Positions 41,527 through 51,518 of a stretch of DNA of 64,000 bases are shown in pieces. The notes under the pieces were generated by a model. That model ran no database searches. It saw only the letters and a list, made by a program, of their open reading frames with translations, and was not told the origin of the DNA. Numbering within the stretch: position 1 is the first letter of the stretch; every line of letters begins with the position of its first letter. The DNA is taken from positions 2,900,001-2,964,000 of the forward strand of contig NZ_CP016464.1 in assembly GCF_001713455.1 (NCBI RefSeq). Direction: 5' to 3'. The stretch comes from Bosea sp. RAC05 (GTDB lineage Bacteria > Pseudomonadota > Alphaproteobacteria > Rhizobiales > Beijerinckiaceae). A program made the translations under genes and the position numbers.

Positions 41527-44500
41527 TCACGAACAACCGGTCGTCGAGCCACACGTGTTGCACTTCAGGCAGGTCCCGTTCCGCACCAGCGTGAAGTTCC
41601 CACACTCGCCACACGAGTCCCCGACATAGCCCTTCATGATCGCCTCGGCGCGGCGCTCGGAGGCGCTCGGCTGGGCGGCGGGGGCCGAGAAGCCGAGCTT
41701 GGCCATCTCCGCCTCGCCGAAGCTCTCCTCCTCCTTCAGCGCGGTGGCGCCGACGGTGGTGAAGGCGGTGACGGTCGCGCCGCCGCGCGCCGTCGTCTCG
41801 GTGCCGGTCGCGAGGCCGGCGCCGCCCTGGATGGCGTGGAAGTTGATCGGCTTGCCGCGGCGGAAGCCGGTCGAGGCGAGCGGGCTCGAGGTGATCGGCG
41901 TCGTCGTCTGCGGCGCCTTGTCCTGGCCGACGCCGCCGCCGATCACGTCATGGCCGATCTCGCTCGGATCGATATGGGCGAGGTCGTGCCGGCCGAGATA
42001 GGAGATCGCCAGCTCGCGGAAGACGTAGTCGAGGATCGAGGTCGCGTTCTTGATCGACTGGTTGCCCTGCACGAAGCCCGACGGCTCGAAGCGCGTGAAG
42101 GTGAAGGCCTCGACATACTCCTCCAGCGGCACGCCGTATTGCAGGCCGAGCGAGACCGCGATGGCGAAGTTGTTCATCATCGCCCGGAAGGCAGCGCCCT
42201 CCTTGTGCATGTCGATGAAGATCTCGCCGAGGCGCCCATCGGCATATTCGCCGGTGTGGACATAGACCTTGTGGCCGCCGACGACCGCCTTCTGGATGTA
42301 GCCGGTGCGGCGGGCGGGCATCTTCTCGCGCTCGCGCACCACCTTCTCGACGATGCGCTCGACGATCTTCTCCGCGACCTGCGTGGCGCGGGCCGTCATC
42401 GGCTGCTGGTAATGCGCCTCGACTGCGTCGTCCTCGTCCTCCTCGTCGCTGATCAGCGCCGAGTTGAGCGGCTGCGAGAGCTTGGAGCCGTCGCGGTAGA
42501 GGGCGTTGGCCTTCAGCGCCAGCTTCCAGGACAGCATATAGGCGTTCTTGCAGTCCTCGACGGTGGCGTCGTTGGGCATGTTGATGGTCTTGGAGATGGC
42601 GCCCGAGATGAAGGGCTGGGCCGCCGCCATCATGCGGATATGGCTCTCGACCGAGAGATAGCGCTTGCCGACGCGGCCGCAGGGATTGGCGCAGTCGAAG
42701 ACCGGGTAGTGCTCGAGCTTGAGATGCGGCGCGCCCTCCAGCGTCATCGCCCCGCAGACATGGACGTTGGCGGCCTCGATCTCGGCCTTGGAGAAGCCGA
42801 GGAAGGGCAGCAGCTCGAAGCTCATGTCATTGAGCTTCTCGGCCGGGACCTTCAGCGTCTGGGTCAGGAAATCCTCGCCCAGCGTCCACTTGTTGAAGAC
42901 GAACTTGATGTCGAAGGCGGCCTTCAGGTCCTTCTCGATCGCGTCGATCTTGTCCTGGCTGAAGCCCTTGGCCCGCAGCGAGCCGTGGTTCACGCCCGGC
43001 GCCTGCGCCAGCGAGCCATGGCCGACCGCATAGGCCTCGATCTCGGCGATCTCGCTCTCGCGATAGCCCAGCGCCCGCAGCGCATCGGGCGCTGCCGCGT
43101 TGATGATCTTGAAATAGCCGCCGCCGGCCAGCTTCTTGAACTTCACCAGGGCGAAATCGGGCTCGATGCCGGTGGTGTCGCAATCCATGACGAGGCCGAT
43201 CGTACCGGTCGGCGCGATCACGGTCGCCTGGGCGTTGCGGTAGCCATGCTTCTCGCCGAGCGCCAGCGCGTTGTCCCAGGCGATGCGGGCGCGCTCCGAC
43301 ATCAGCGTCGAGGAGCCGCCGAGGCGGGCCAGCGTGCCGTGGTCGAGAGGCACCGGCGTGACCTCGAGGCCTTCATAGCCGCTCGCCATGCCATGGGCCG
43401 CGGTGCGGTGGTTGCGGATGACGCGCAGCATGTGCTGGGCGTTCTTCTTGTAGCCCGGGAAGGGCCCGAGCTCGCGGGCCATCTCGGCCGAGGTCGCATA
43501 GGAGACGCCGGTCATGATCGCGGTCAGCGCGCCGGCCAGAGCACGGCCCTCGTCGGAATCATAGCCGAGGCCCATGGTCATCAGCAGGCCGCCGATATTG
43601 GCGTAGCCGAGGCCGAGCGTCCGGTACTCGTAGGAGAGCTCCGCGATCTCCTTCGACGGGAACTGCGCCATCGTCACCGAGATCTCGAGCACGACGGTCC
43701 AGAGCCGGCAGAGATGCTCATAGGCCGCGACGTCGAACTCCTTGCTCTGCCGGTCGTAGAACTGCAGCAGGTTGGCGGAGGCGAGGTTGCAGGCGGTGTC
43801 GTCGAGGAACATGTACTCCGAGCAGGGATTGGACGCGCGGATGCGGCCCGATGCCTTGCAGGTGTGCCAGTCGTTCATCGTCGTGTTGAAGTGCAGGCCG
43901 GGATCGGCGCTCGCCCAGGCGGCGTAGCCGATCTTCTCCCAGAGGTCGCGGGCCTTGAGCGTCTTCGTCACCTTGCCGGTGGTGCGCCCCGTCAGGTTCC
44001 AGTCGCCGTCGTTCTCGACCGCGCGCAGGAAGTCGTCGGTCAGCGAGACCGAGTTGTTCGAGTTCTGGCCGGAGACGGTGAGATAGGCCTCGGAATCCCA
44101 GTCCGTGTCGTAGATGTCGAACTGGATGTCCTTGTAGCCCTGCTTGGCGAACTGGATGACGCGCTTGATGTAGTTGTCCGGCACCATCGCCTTGCGGGCG
44201 AGCTTGATCTCGCGCTTCAGGGCCGGGTTCTTCTCGGGGTCGAAGCAGGAATCGCCTTCGCCCTCGCAGTTCACGCAGGCCTTGAGCACGGCCTTCATGT
44301 GCTTCTGGACGGTCTTGGAGCCGGTGACGAGGGCGGCGACCTTCTGCTCCTCCTTCACCTTCCAGTCGATATAGGTCTCGATGTCGGGGTGGTCGACGTC
44401 GACCACGACCATCTTGGCGGCGCGGCGCGTCGTGCCGCCCGACTTGATCGCGCCGGCCGCGCGGTCGCCGATCTTGAGGAAGGACATCAGGCCCGAGGAG

Positions 44501-45249
44501 CGGCCACCGCCGGCGAGCTTCTCGCCTTCGCCGCGCAGCATCGAGAAGTTCGAGCCGGTGCCCGAGCCGTATTTGAACAGGCGGGCTTCGCGGACCCAGA
44601 GGTCCATGATGCCGCCCTCGTTGACGAGGTCGTCCTGCACGCCCTGGATGAAGCAGGCATGCGGCTGGGGATGCTCGTAGCTCGACTTCGACTTGGTCAG
44701 CTTGCCGGTCTTGTAGTCGACGTAGAAATGGCCCTGGCTCGGCCCGTCGATCCCATAGGCCCAGTGCAGTCCGGTGTTGAACCATTGCGGCGAGTTCGGC
44801 GCGACGCGCTGCGTCGCGAGCATGAAGCGCAGTTCGTCATGGAAGGCGGCGGCATCCTCCTCGGAGGTGAAATAGCCGCCCTTCCAGCCCCAATAGGTCC
44901 AGCAGCCGGCGAGGCGGTCGAACACCTGCTTCGACGAGATCTCCGAGCCGTTGCGCTCGCCCTCGGGCAGGGCGGCCAGCGCCGTCTCGTCGGCGACCGA
45001 GCGCCAGAGGAAGGAGGGGACGTCGTTCTCCTCGACCTTCTTCAGCCGCGCCGGCACGCCGGCCTTGCGGAAATACTTCTGCGCGAGCACGTCGCTGGCG
45101 ACCTGCGACCAGGACTCGGGCACCTCGATGCCTTCCAGCCGGAACACGATCGAGCCGTCAGGATTGCGAATCTCGCTGACGGCGGATCGGAAGGGAATGG
45201 CGGCGTAAGGCGACTGTCCGGCGGAGGTGTAGCGGCGCTCGATGCGCAT
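41527..45249 (-). CDS. nrdJ: Adenosylcobalamin-dependent (class II) ribonucleotide reductase
   Basis: 1240-aa NrdJ of the alphaproteobacterial type. It reduces ribonucleotides to deoxyribonucleotides using adenosylcobalamin, with or without oxygen. The N-terminus [15 protein letters not shown] and [16 protein letters not shown] are family signatures. The finger-loop/catalytic region includes [18 protein letters not shown], and the C-terminal redox-active zinc-binding Cys cluster reads [21 protein letters not shown]. It implies dependence on B12. No cobalamin riboswitch is recognisable upstream. Confidence 0.93.
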   Translation of the reverse strand: MRIERRYTSAGQSPYAAIPFRSAVSEIRNPDGSIVFRLEGIEVPESWSQVASDVLAQKYFRKAGVPARLKKVEENDVPSFLWRSVADETALAALPEGERNGSEISSKQVFDRLAGCWTYWGWKGGYFTSEEDAAAFHDELRFMLATQRVAPNSPQWFNTGLHWAYGIDGPSQGHFYVDYKTGKLTKSKSSYEHPQPHACFIQGVQDDLVNEGGIMDLWVREARLFKYGSGTGSNFSMLRGEGEKLAGGGRSSGLMSFLKIGDRAAGAIKSGGTTRRAAKMVVVDVDHPDIETYIDWKVKEEQKVAALVTGSKTVQKHMKAVLKACVNCEGEGDSCFDPEKNPALKREIKLARKAMVPDNYIKRVIQFAKQGYKDIQFDIYDTDWDSEAYLTVSGQNSNNSVSLTDDFLRAVENDGDWNLTGRTTGKVTKTLKARDLWEKIGYAAWASADPGLHFNTTMNDWHTCKASGRIRASNPCSEYMFLDDTACNLASANLLQFYDRQSKEFDVAAYEHLCRLWTVVLEISVTMAQFPSKEIAELSYEYRTLGLGYANIGGLLMTMGLGYDSDEGRALAGALTAIMTGVSYATSAEMARELGPFPGYKKNAQHMLRVIRNHRTAAHGMASGYEGLEVTPVPLDHGTLARLGGSSTLMSERARIAWDNALALGEKHGYRNAQATVIAPTGTIGLVMDCDTTGIEPDFALVKFKKLAGGGYFKIINAAAPDALRALGYRESEIAEIEAYAVGHGSLAQAPGVNHGSLRAKGFSQDKIDAIEKDLKAAFDIKFVFNKWTLGEDFLTQTLKVPAEKLNDMSFELLPFLGFSKAEIEAANVHVCGAMTLEGAPHLKLEHYPVFDCANPCGRVGKRYLSVESHIRMMAAAQPFISGAISKTINMPNDATVEDCKNAYMLSWKLALKANALYRDGSKLSQPLNSALISDEEDEDDAVEAHYQQPMTARATQVAEKIVERIVEKVVREREKMPARRTGYIQKAVVGGHKVYVHTGEYADGRLGEIFIDMHKEGAAFRAMMNNFAIAVSLGLQYGVPLEEYVEAFTFTRFEPSGFVQGNQSIKNATSILDYVFRELAISYLGRHDLAHIDPSEIGHDVIGGGVGQDKAPQTTTPITSSPLASTGFRRGKPINFHAIQGGAGLATGTETTARGGATVTAFTTVGATALKEEESFGEAEMAKLGFSAPAAQPSASERRAEAIMKGYVGDSCGECGNFTLVRNGTCLKCNTCGSTTGCS

Positions 45250-46024
45250 GATCCGTCATTCCCTGATGCTTGCCGCGGGCGGGTCACGCCTCGCGCGGCC
45301 GGTTGATCACCGGCTCCTGATGTCAGCCCAACTCGGTTTTGATGCCCCGTGGACGCGCAGGCGTTCTGTCCCGCCCTGCTTCGTCCGGTTGCGGCCAGAC
45401 AGGCCGCGCGCGCCGCCTCGGCGCCACCATGCCGGTGTGCCGCGAAAACCGCCTCGACCCCTCTGGAAACTCTTGGCGCGGGTATCGAAAGGCGTCTCCG
45501 CCGGCCGTCACGCGACTGTCAAAACCTAGTCCCGGATGGACCGTTCCGTCAAGGATTAGTGCGCCGCCTCACCGCCAGACACGACATCTAGTGCCTATCT
45601 GTGAACTCAGGGGATAAGTTGCAAGCCGCCCGACAAGCCTCGGAAATTCCACGCAGAATCGCAAGCGCCCGGCGCCCCGCCGACGACCGTCAGACCCGTC
45701 CCGACCGCTCAAATGCGCGAGAACATGGTTACCTGTTGCTTTCCTGCCATGACCGGCCGGGCGCCTTCGCGGCCGCTCTCCGCATCCGGGCCAAACCGCC
45801 AGCGCCCAAAGGCCTTTTGGCGACCGCGCCGCTGCGAATCGGCCCGACACCGCGACGGCCTGCGATCCGGCCGCCCAGGCGAATCGACACAGCCTCACGG
45901 GGGCGGCCGTGCCGCTGCCCGAAACCTGTGGACACTGGACAGGGCCTCGCACCGACGCCATAAGTCGCCGCAACGACGGTTCGCGCCGCGCGCGGCCGCT
46001 GCCCCCTTTCGCGGGACGAGCACG
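45250..46024. other. Long intergenic/leader region between nrdJ and the NDUFA12 gene
   Basis: About 775 bases between divergent genes. It contains the presumed nrdJ leader (45250-45520), the candidate nrdJ promoter and NrdR-like boxes, and, rightwards, the unlocated promoter of the complex I accessory gene. A 120-codon Arg/Pro-rich frame at 45601-45963 has no protein-like features and is treated as non-coding. I see no B12 box. Confidence 0.45.
45524..45593 (-). promoter_or_regulatory. Possible nrdJ promoter with NrdR-box-like sites
   Basis: Minus strand: TTGACG (45552-45547), 17 bases, CTAGGT (45529-45524), a moderate -35/-10 pair that would leave a leader of about 265 bases. ACACGACATCTAGTG (45579-45593) resembles an NrdR box, and a second TAGTG end lies exactly 32 bases away (45557-45561), near the three-turn spacing NrdR uses. 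The second box is weak. Confidence 0.35.
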
Positions 46025-46435
46025 ATGAAAGACTGGCTGCTGCAGATCTTCACCTGGTGGAACGGCCAGACCATCGGCACGCGCTTCCACACCTGGCGCT
46101 TCGGCGAGCGCGTCGGCGAGGACGAATTCGGCAACGTCTATTACCGGACCAAGGGCGGCGTGAAGGACGGGGCGCTGGGCTATCAGCGTCGCTGGGTGAT
46201 CTACAATGGCGAGGCCGAGGCGTCGAAGGTTCCGCCGGGCTGGAAGGGCTGGCTGCAGCATACGGTCGACGTCGCCCCCTCCGAGGAGCGCTACGAGCCG
46301 CGCGACTGGCAGCAGCCGCATCAGCAGAACTGGACCGGCACGGCACTGGCCTACCGTCCCAAGGGCTCGATCCTGGGCGAGGGCGAGCGCCCCGCCGCGA
46401 CCGGCGACTACGAGCCCTGGACACCGGGGCGCTGA
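46025..46435 (+). CDS. NADH:ubiquinone oxidoreductase accessory subunit, NDUFA12 family
   Basis: 136 aa, matching the alphaproteobacterial homologue of mitochondrial NDUFA12 (B17.2), a supernumerary subunit of respiratory complex I. Signatures are GTRFHTWRFGERVGEDEFGNVYY, RRWVIYNG and PPGWKGWLQH. It is encoded away from the nuo operon, as usual in this class. ATG at 46025 after GGGACGAGCACG; the longer upstream frame lacks homology-like character and is rejected. Confidence 0.9.
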   Translation: MKDWLLQIFTWWNGQTIGTRFHTWRFGERVGEDEFGNVYYRTKGGVKDGALGYQRRWVIYNGEAEASKVPPGWKGWLQHTVDVAPSEERYEPRDWQQPHQQNWTGTALAYRPKGSILGEGERPAATGDYEPWTPGR

Positions 46436-46539
46436 AGCCCCGCGCCGCGCGGGCGATCGCCCTTTTTCCGCTGCGTTTGGCGTGTTACTGCGCGCCGACG
46501 CGGCTTGCCCGCGCCGTTGCAGAGATTCGCCACACAGCC

Positions 46540-47187
46540 ATGCCGTCGCCCTCCCGCTTTCCGGCCCTGGCCGGCCTGGTTTCGACCGCGCTTCTGTCGC
46601 TCGCGCTGACCGGCCCGGCCGCGGCCGACCGCATCCGCAACCCGACCGCCGTCTTCGCCGGGCTCGACAAGATCACCGGCCGCATCATCTCCTTCGAGGT
46701 CGCGGTCGACGAGACCGTGCAGTTCGGCGCCTTGCAGCTGACGCCGCGGGTCTGCTGGACGCGGCCTCCCACCGAGGCGCCGCAGACGACGAGCTTCACC
46801 GAGGTCGACGAGGTCACCTTCAAGAACGAGTACCGGCGCATCTTCACCGGGTGGATGTATGCCGCCAGCCCGGGCCTGCATGGCGTCGAGCATGCGATCT
46901 ACGACGTCTGGCTGACCGACTGCAAAGGCGGAACCGAGCTCGTGGTCGATCCCAAGGAGCCCGAGGCTCCGATTCCCGAAGAGCCGCGCCGGCCGCGCAA
47001 CCCCGCCCGCGACGTCAACCAGCAGCCCGGCCTGCCGCCTCCGGGCGGACGGGGCGACATCCTGCCGCCGCCCGGTCAGCGCATCGACGTGGCCCCGCCG
47101 CAGGGCGTCCCGGTCGCGCCGCGCCAGGCGCCGACCCAGCGCTTCTTCCCGACCAATCCCGGCCGCGACCCGGCCGGCGGCAACTGA
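46540..47187 (+). CDS. DUF2155 exported protein
   Basis: 215 aa with a signal peptide (residues about 1-30, ending GPAAA) and a DUF2155 domain (PTAVFAGLDKITGRIISFEVAVDETVQFGALQL, with conserved Cys in RVCWTRPP and LTDCKGG). A Pro/Gly-rich C-terminal tail follows from about residue 150. It probably resides in the periplasm. In Hyphomicrobiales it regularly sits beside NDUFA12 and aat, as here. Function unknown. Confidence 0.83.
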   Translation: MPSPSRFPALAGLVSTALLSLALTGPAAADRIRNPTAVFAGLDKITGRIISFEVAVDETVQFGALQLTPRVCWTRPPTEAPQTTSFTEVDEVTFKNEYRRIFTGWMYAASPGLHGVEHAIYDVWLTDCKGGTELVVDPKEPEAPIPEEPRRPRNPARDVNQQPGLPPPGGRGDILPPPGQRIDVAPPQGVPVAPRQAPTQRFFPTNPGRDPAGGN

Positions 47188-47194
47188 TCGCCCT

Positions 47195-47875
47195 TCAGGC
47201 GGCCGTGACGTTCGCCACGGCCTGCGCGCCCGAGACGTGCTGGCCCGGCGACCAGACGGCCGCGTCGCCCGGCGCCGCCAGCGCCCGCTCGAGCAGCAGC
47301 TGATAGGCCGCGCGCGGTACCTCCTGCGTGCCGAACTGCGCCAGATGGGCGGTCTGGAACTGCGCGTCGAGCAGCCTGTAGCCGCCCAGACGCAACCGCG
47401 CCACGAGATGCACCAGCGCGACCTTCGAGGCATCGGTCTCGCGGTGGAACATGCTCTCGCCGAAGAAGGCCCCGCCCAGCGCCAGCCCGTAGAGACCGCC
47501 GACCAGCCGCCTCTCGCGCCAGCACTCGACCGTATGGACATGGCCGATGCGGAACAGCGCGCCGAAGATGTCGCGGATGCGGCGGTTGATCCAGGTGTCC
47601 GGGCGGTCGGGCCGCGGCTCGGCGCAGGCCGCGATCACCGCCTCGAAATCGCTGTCGACACGGACCTCGAACCGCTCAGAGCGGACGGTTCGCGCCAGCC
47701 GTGACGACAGGTGGAAGCCGTCGAGCGGAATGACGCCGCGCAGATCCGGCTCGACCCAGAACAGGTTGGGGTCGTCAGCGGTCTCCGCCATCGGGAAAAT
47801 GCCGGCCGCATAGGCGCGCAGCATGATCTCGGGCGTGATGTCGGGCGTGCGCACGGGGATGGAGCGTGCCTTCAT
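47195..47875 (-). CDS. aat: Leucyl/phenylalanyl-tRNA--protein transferase
   Basis: 226-aa Aat. It adds Leu or Phe from aminoacyl-tRNA to proteins with N-terminal Arg or Lys, marking them for ClpAP degradation. Family blocks are [52 protein letters not shown]-like [33 protein letters not shown], and [16 protein letters not shown]. Complete; convergent with the DUF2155 gene 7 bases away. Confidence 0.92.
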   Translation of the reverse strand: MKARSIPVRTPDITPEIMLRAYAAGIFPMAETADDPNLFWVEPDLRGVIPLDGFHLSSRLARTVRSERFEVRVDSDFEAVIAACAEPRPDRPDTWINRRIRDIFGALFRIGHVHTVECWRERRLVGGLYGLALGGAFFGESMFHRETDASKVALVHLVARLRLGGYRLLDAQFQTAHLAQFGTQEVPRAAYQLLLERALAAPGDAAVWSPGQHVSGAQAVANVTAA

Positions 47876-47930
47876 GGGCGCAGGGGAGCGCGGGCGGGCG
47901 CGGGAGTCAAACGGCTGTCCAACGATCGTC

Positions 47931-48045
47931 AGCCCTCATCCTGAGGAGCGCTCCGCAGGAGCGCGTCTCGAAGGATGGTCCAGGAGGATCCTGAGACATC
48001 TGGAGCATCCTTCGAGACGCCGCTTCGCGGCTCCTGAGGATGAGG
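47931..48045. repeat. Palindromic intergenic repeat, family II (copy 2)
   Basis: 115-base element with the same ends and TCTCGAAGGAT / ATCCTTCGAGA cores as the copy at 11684-11799; the central and sub-hairpin sequences differ. It lies between aat and accC, both on the minus strand. Confidence 0.85.
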
Positions 48046-48064
48046 TCCCGAGAGATTCGACCGT

Positions 48065-49429
48065 TCAGGCGCCGCCCGTCTCGTCCATCCCGCCGGCGGC
48101 GAGAAACTTCTCGAGCCAGTGGATGTTGTAGTCGCCGTTCAGGATGTCCGGGTTGCGCACAAGCGTGCGGAACAGCGGCAGCGTCGTGTCGACGCCGTCG
48201 ACGACGAACTCGTCCAGCGAACGGCGCAGCCGCATCAGGCATTCGGCCCGGTTGCGGCCATGCACGATCAGCTTGCCGACGAGCGAGTCGTAATGCGGCG
48301 GGATGACATAGCCCTGATAGGCCGCCGAATCGACGCGCACGCCGAGACCGCCCGGCGTGTGGAAGGAGACGATCTTGCCCGGCGAGGGCCGGAAGGTCGC
48401 GTGATGCTCGGCATTGACGCGGCATTCGATGGCATGGCCCTCGATGACGACGTCCTTCTGCTGGATCGAGAGCGGCAGGCCCGCAGCGATCCGGATCTGC
48501 TCGTTGACGAGGTCGATCCCGGTGATCATCTCGGTCACCGGATGCTCGACCTGGATCCGGGTGTTCATCTCGATGAAATAGAACTCGCCATCCTCGTAGA
48601 GGAACTCGATCGTTCCGGCGCCGCGGTACTGCAGCTTGGACATCGCGGCCGCGCAGATCGCGCCGATCCGGTCGCGCTCGCCGGCATTGAGCGCGGGCGA
48701 GGGGCCTTCCTCCCAGACCTTCTGATGGCGTCGCTGCAGCGAGCAGTCGCGCTCGCCGAGATGGATCGCATGACCCTGGCCGTCGCCCAGCACCTGGATC
48801 TCGATATGGCGCGGCTTTTCGAGATACTTCTCGATGTAGACCGCATCATCGCCGAAATTGGCCTTGGCCTCGGTGCGCGCGGTCGAGAGCGCGACGGACA
48901 TCTCGTCCTCGCTGCGCACGACCTTCATGCCCTTGCCGCCGCCGCCGGACGCCGCCTTGATGATGATCGGAAAGCCGATCTCGGCCGCGATCTTCAGCGC
49001 CTCGCCGTCATCGGTGACGCCGCCTTCCGAGCCCGGCACGCAGGGGATGCCGAGCGCCTTGGCCGTGCGCTTGGCCTCGATCTTGTCGCCCATCGACCGG
49101 ATATGCTCGGCCTTGGGGCCGATGAAGGTGATGTTGTGGCGCTCGAGGATCTCGGCGAAGCGGGCATTCTCGGAGAGAAAGCCATAGCCGGGATGCACGG
49201 CGTCGGCGCCGGTGATCTCGCAGGCCGCGATCAGGGCGGGAATGTTGAGATAGCTCTCGCGGGCGCTCGGCGGGCCGATGCAGACGCTCTCGTCGGCGAG
49301 GCGCACATGCATGGCGTTGGCGTCGGCCGTGGAATGGACCGCGACCGTGGCGATGCCGAGTTCCTTGGCCGCGCGCAGCACGCGCAGCGCGATCTCTCCG
49401 CGGTTGGCGATCAGGATCTTGTCGAACAT
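48065..49429 (-). CDS. accC: Acetyl-CoA carboxylase, biotin carboxylase subunit
   Basis: 454-aa AccC with an ATP-grasp fold. It carboxylates biotin on AccB in the first step of fatty-acid synthesis. The N-terminus [21 protein letters not shown] is typical. The ATP loop is [14 protein letters not shown], and later blocks are EEGPSPALN and [16 protein letters not shown]. The start at MFDK (49429) is preferred over a GTG ten codons upstream. accB lies 26 bases upstream in the same operon. Confidence 0.94.
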   Translation of the reverse strand: MFDKILIANRGEIALRVLRAAKELGIATVAVHSTADANAMHVRLADESVCIGPPSARESYLNIPALIAACEITGADAVHPGYGFLSENARFAEILERHNITFIGPKAEHIRSMGDKIEAKRTAKALGIPCVPGSEGGVTDDGEALKIAAEIGFPIIIKAASGGGGKGMKVVRSEDEMSVALSTARTEAKANFGDDAVYIEKYLEKPRHIEIQVLGDGQGHAIHLGERDCSLQRRHQKVWEEGPSPALNAGERDRIGAICAAAMSKLQYRGAGTIEFLYEDGEFYFIEMNTRIQVEHPVTEMITGIDLVNEQIRIAAGLPLSIQQKDVVIEGHAIECRVNAEHHATFRPSPGKIVSFHTPGGLGVRVDSAAYQGYVIPPHYDSLVGKLIVHGRNRAECLMRLRRSLDEFVVDGVDTTLPLFRTLVRNPDILNGDYNIHWLEKFLAAGGMDETGGA

Positions 49430-49455
49430 CTTGCGCTCGCCGTTTGCCGGGCCGC

Positions 49456-49917
49456 TCACTCGATCACCAGAAGCGGCTCGCCATATTCGACGGGCTGCCC
49501 ATCCTCGACCATGATGGCCACGACCGTCCCGGCGCGGGGCGCGACGATGTCGTTGAAGGTCTTCATCGCCTCGACCAGCAGCACGCGCTCGCCCGCCTTC
49601 ACGACGGAGCCGATCTCGACGAAGGGCTTGGCGTCCGGCGAAGGCCGGCGATAGGCGGTGCCGACCATCGGGGAGGGCACGGTGCCGGGATGCGCGGCGG
49701 CCTTCGCATCGGTGGGCACAGCCGGGGCGGCGGCGGCCGGCGCCGCAGCGAGCACCGGAGCGGCGGCCGCGGGCACCTGGACGGTGGCCGTGATGGTGCG
49801 GGCGACGCGTACGCGCAGATCGCCCTTTTCGACCTCGATCTCGGTGAGATCGGTCTCGTTCAGAAGCTGCGCGAGTTCGCGGACCAGTTCGGGGTCGATC
49901 GGGCTCTTGGTCGCCAT
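49456..49917 (-). CDS. accB: Acetyl-CoA carboxylase biotin carboxyl carrier protein
   Basis: 153-aa AccB: an N-terminal domain, an Ala/Pro-rich linker (about residues 48-80), and the biotinyl domain with the biotinylation site VEAMKT. Thr replaces the more common Met after the modified Lys, a usual variant in this order. It carries carboxybiotin between AccC and the carboxyltransferase. Confidence 0.93.
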   Translation of the reverse strand: MATKSPIDPELVRELAQLLNETDLTEIEVEKGDLRVRVARTITATVQVPAAAAPVLAAAPAAAAPAVPTDAKAAAHPGTVPSPMVGTAYRRPSPDAKPFVEIGSVVKAGERVLLVEAMKTFNDIVAPRAGTVVAIMVEDGQPVEYGEPLLVIE

Positions 49918-49985
49918 GGCGGTTTCACCGTCTTCGTGGTCTTGGATCGGGCGCGGGCGCCCGCAGGGGATGAGGGGTGCGGGGA

Positions 49986-50444
49986 TCAGGCCGCCGGCTT
50001 CGCCGCCCGCTTCTGCAGAAGCGGCACGATCGCGTCGAAAGCAAGGTCGTAGCTGGCCACGCCGAAGCCGCAGATCACGCCGACGCAGACCGGCGCCATA
50101 TAGGAATGGTGCCGAAACTCTTCGCGGGCGTGGACGTTCGAGACATGGACTTCGATCGCCAGCGCATCGGTGCCCTTGATCGCATCGCGCAGCGCGACCG
50201 AGGTGTGCGTGTAGGCGCCGGCATTGATGATGACGCCCGCGCCGGCCAGGCCGGCCTGCTGGATGAAGGTGACGAGCTCGCCCTCGTAATTGGTCTGCCG
50301 GAACACGAGCTCGACGCCGGCGGCCTGTGCCCTGGCCTTCAGCCGCTCCTCGACGCCCGCCAGCGTCACCGCGCCATAGGTGGCGGGTTCGCGGGTGCCG
50401 AGCAGGTTGAGATTGGGACCGTTGAGGACGTGGACGGCGACCAT
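49986..50444 (-). CDS. aroQ: 3-dehydroquinate dehydratase, type II
   Basis: 152-aa type II dehydroquinase of the shikimate pathway. Signatures are [19 protein letters not shown] (catalytic Tyr near its end), [25 protein letters not shown], and [17 protein letters not shown]. The ATG at 50444 ([11 protein letters not shown]) is chosen over a frame extension to 50492. Head of the aroQ-accB-accC cluster conserved in alphaproteobacteria. Confidence 0.93.
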   Translation of the reverse strand: MVAVHVLNGPNLNLLGTREPATYGAVTLAGVEERLKARAQAAGVELVFRQTNYEGELVTFIQQAGLAGAGVIINAGAYTHTSVALRDAIKGTDALAIEVHVSNVHAREEFRHHSYMAPVCVGVICGFGVASYDLAFDAIVPLLQKRAAKPAA

Positions 50445-50546
50445 GGCGCGGTTGTTTCCGGCGCCGCCCAAGGCGGCGGACGCCGCCCTCATAGACGCTG
50501 CGGGCCGGCAGGGGAAGCCTGCCGGAGCGTCAGGCGCACAGGGCCG

Positions 50547-51359
50547 TCAGCCGCTGCAGTTCGTCTTGCCGCATTTGCGGACGGCCTCGATCTTCTGCTT
50601 GAGGGCCGGGGCACCGATGGCCCCGAACACGACCTCGTCACCGAGGATGAAGGCCGGCGTGCCGGTGAGGCCGAGCCGGTCGCCCAGCGCGATCGTGTCC
50701 TCGATCACGCCCTTGGTCTGGGCCGACTCCATCTCCTTCTTCAGCCGCTCGATGTCGGCGCCGGCTTCCTTGGCGACCTCGAGCGCCTTGGCGGCATTGA
50801 TGCGGCCTTTCGTAGCCATCAGCTTGTTGTGGAAATCGAAGTACTTCTGCCCCTGGAGCTGGGTCATCGCCGCCACCGCGACGCGGCTCGCCTCGACCGA
50901 ATCGGGCCCGAGGATCGGGAAGTCCTTGATCACCACCCTGAGCTTCGGATCCTCCTTCACGAGGATGCGGACGTCCTCGACCGCCCTTTTGCAGAAGCCG
51001 CAGTTGTAATCCATGAACTCGATGATGGTGACGTCGCCCTGCGGGTTGCCGACGATCGCCGACGTGGCCGGATCGGTCAGGCGGGCCTTCTCCGCGGTCA
51101 CCGCGCCGCGCTGCGCATCGGCCTGCGCCACGGCATTGCGCCGCTCGAGTTCGATCAGCGCTTCCTGGATCAGTTCCGGGTTCTGCAGCAGCGTCTCGCG
51201 AATCAGCTCGACGACCGCCTTGCGCTGATCCGCGCTGAGGCCCGGCGCGGGCGTCGTGCCCTGCGCCAGCACGGGCGCGGCAGCCGCGGCGAGGCCCAGG
51301 CCGAGCACGAGGGCCGGCAGCAGGCGGGCGAGCCGCCGGGGCAGGGTGGAAAGGGCCAT
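50547..51359 (-). CDS. DsbA/ScsC-like periplasmic thiol-disulfide protein
   Basis: 270 aa: signal peptide (about 1-32, ending PVLAQ), an N-terminal helical segment (about 40-95) like the oligomerisation region of ScsC/DsbG-type proteins, then a DsbA thioredoxin domain with C120-G-F-C123 and the cis-Pro loop TGTPAF. It makes or isomerises disulfides in the periplasm. Two more Cys near the C-terminus (KCGKTNCSG) could form a structural disulfide. Confidence 0.86.
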   Translation of the reverse strand: MALSTLPRRLARLLPALVLGLGLAAAAAPVLAQGTTPAPGLSADQRKAVVELIRETLLQNPELIQEALIELERRNAVAQADAQRGAVTAEKARLTDPATSAIVGNPQGDVTIIEFMDYNCGFCKRAVEDVRILVKEDPKLRVVIKDFPILGPDSVEASRVAVAAMTQLQGQKYFDFHNKLMATKGRINAAKALEVAKEAGADIERLKKEMESAQTKGVIEDTIALGDRLGLTGTPAFILGDEVVFGAIGAPALKQKIEAVRKCGKTNCSG

Positions 51360-51518
51360 CGGGTGTTCCTTCTCGGTTCCGGCGCGTGACCGGTTCTGAT
51401 GCTGGGTCGCTTCTCGGCGCTCCCGGCGCGGGCGTCAATTCACAGCTTTGCCACCGGTTGCGGGGCCGGGACGCCTCGGCTACGCCCGCCGGGACGCCAA
51501 CCTGCTCGGGACGAGACG

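Noticed and set aside
45250..45530. Cobalamin riboswitch ahead of the B12-dependent nrdJ
   Set aside because: I could not find the B12 box or the conserved core on the minus strand.
45601..45963. 120-codon open frame between nrdJ and the NDUFA12 gene
   Set aside because: Arg/Pro-rich, no recognisable domain, overlaps probable promoter sequence; typical of chance frames in high-GC DNA.
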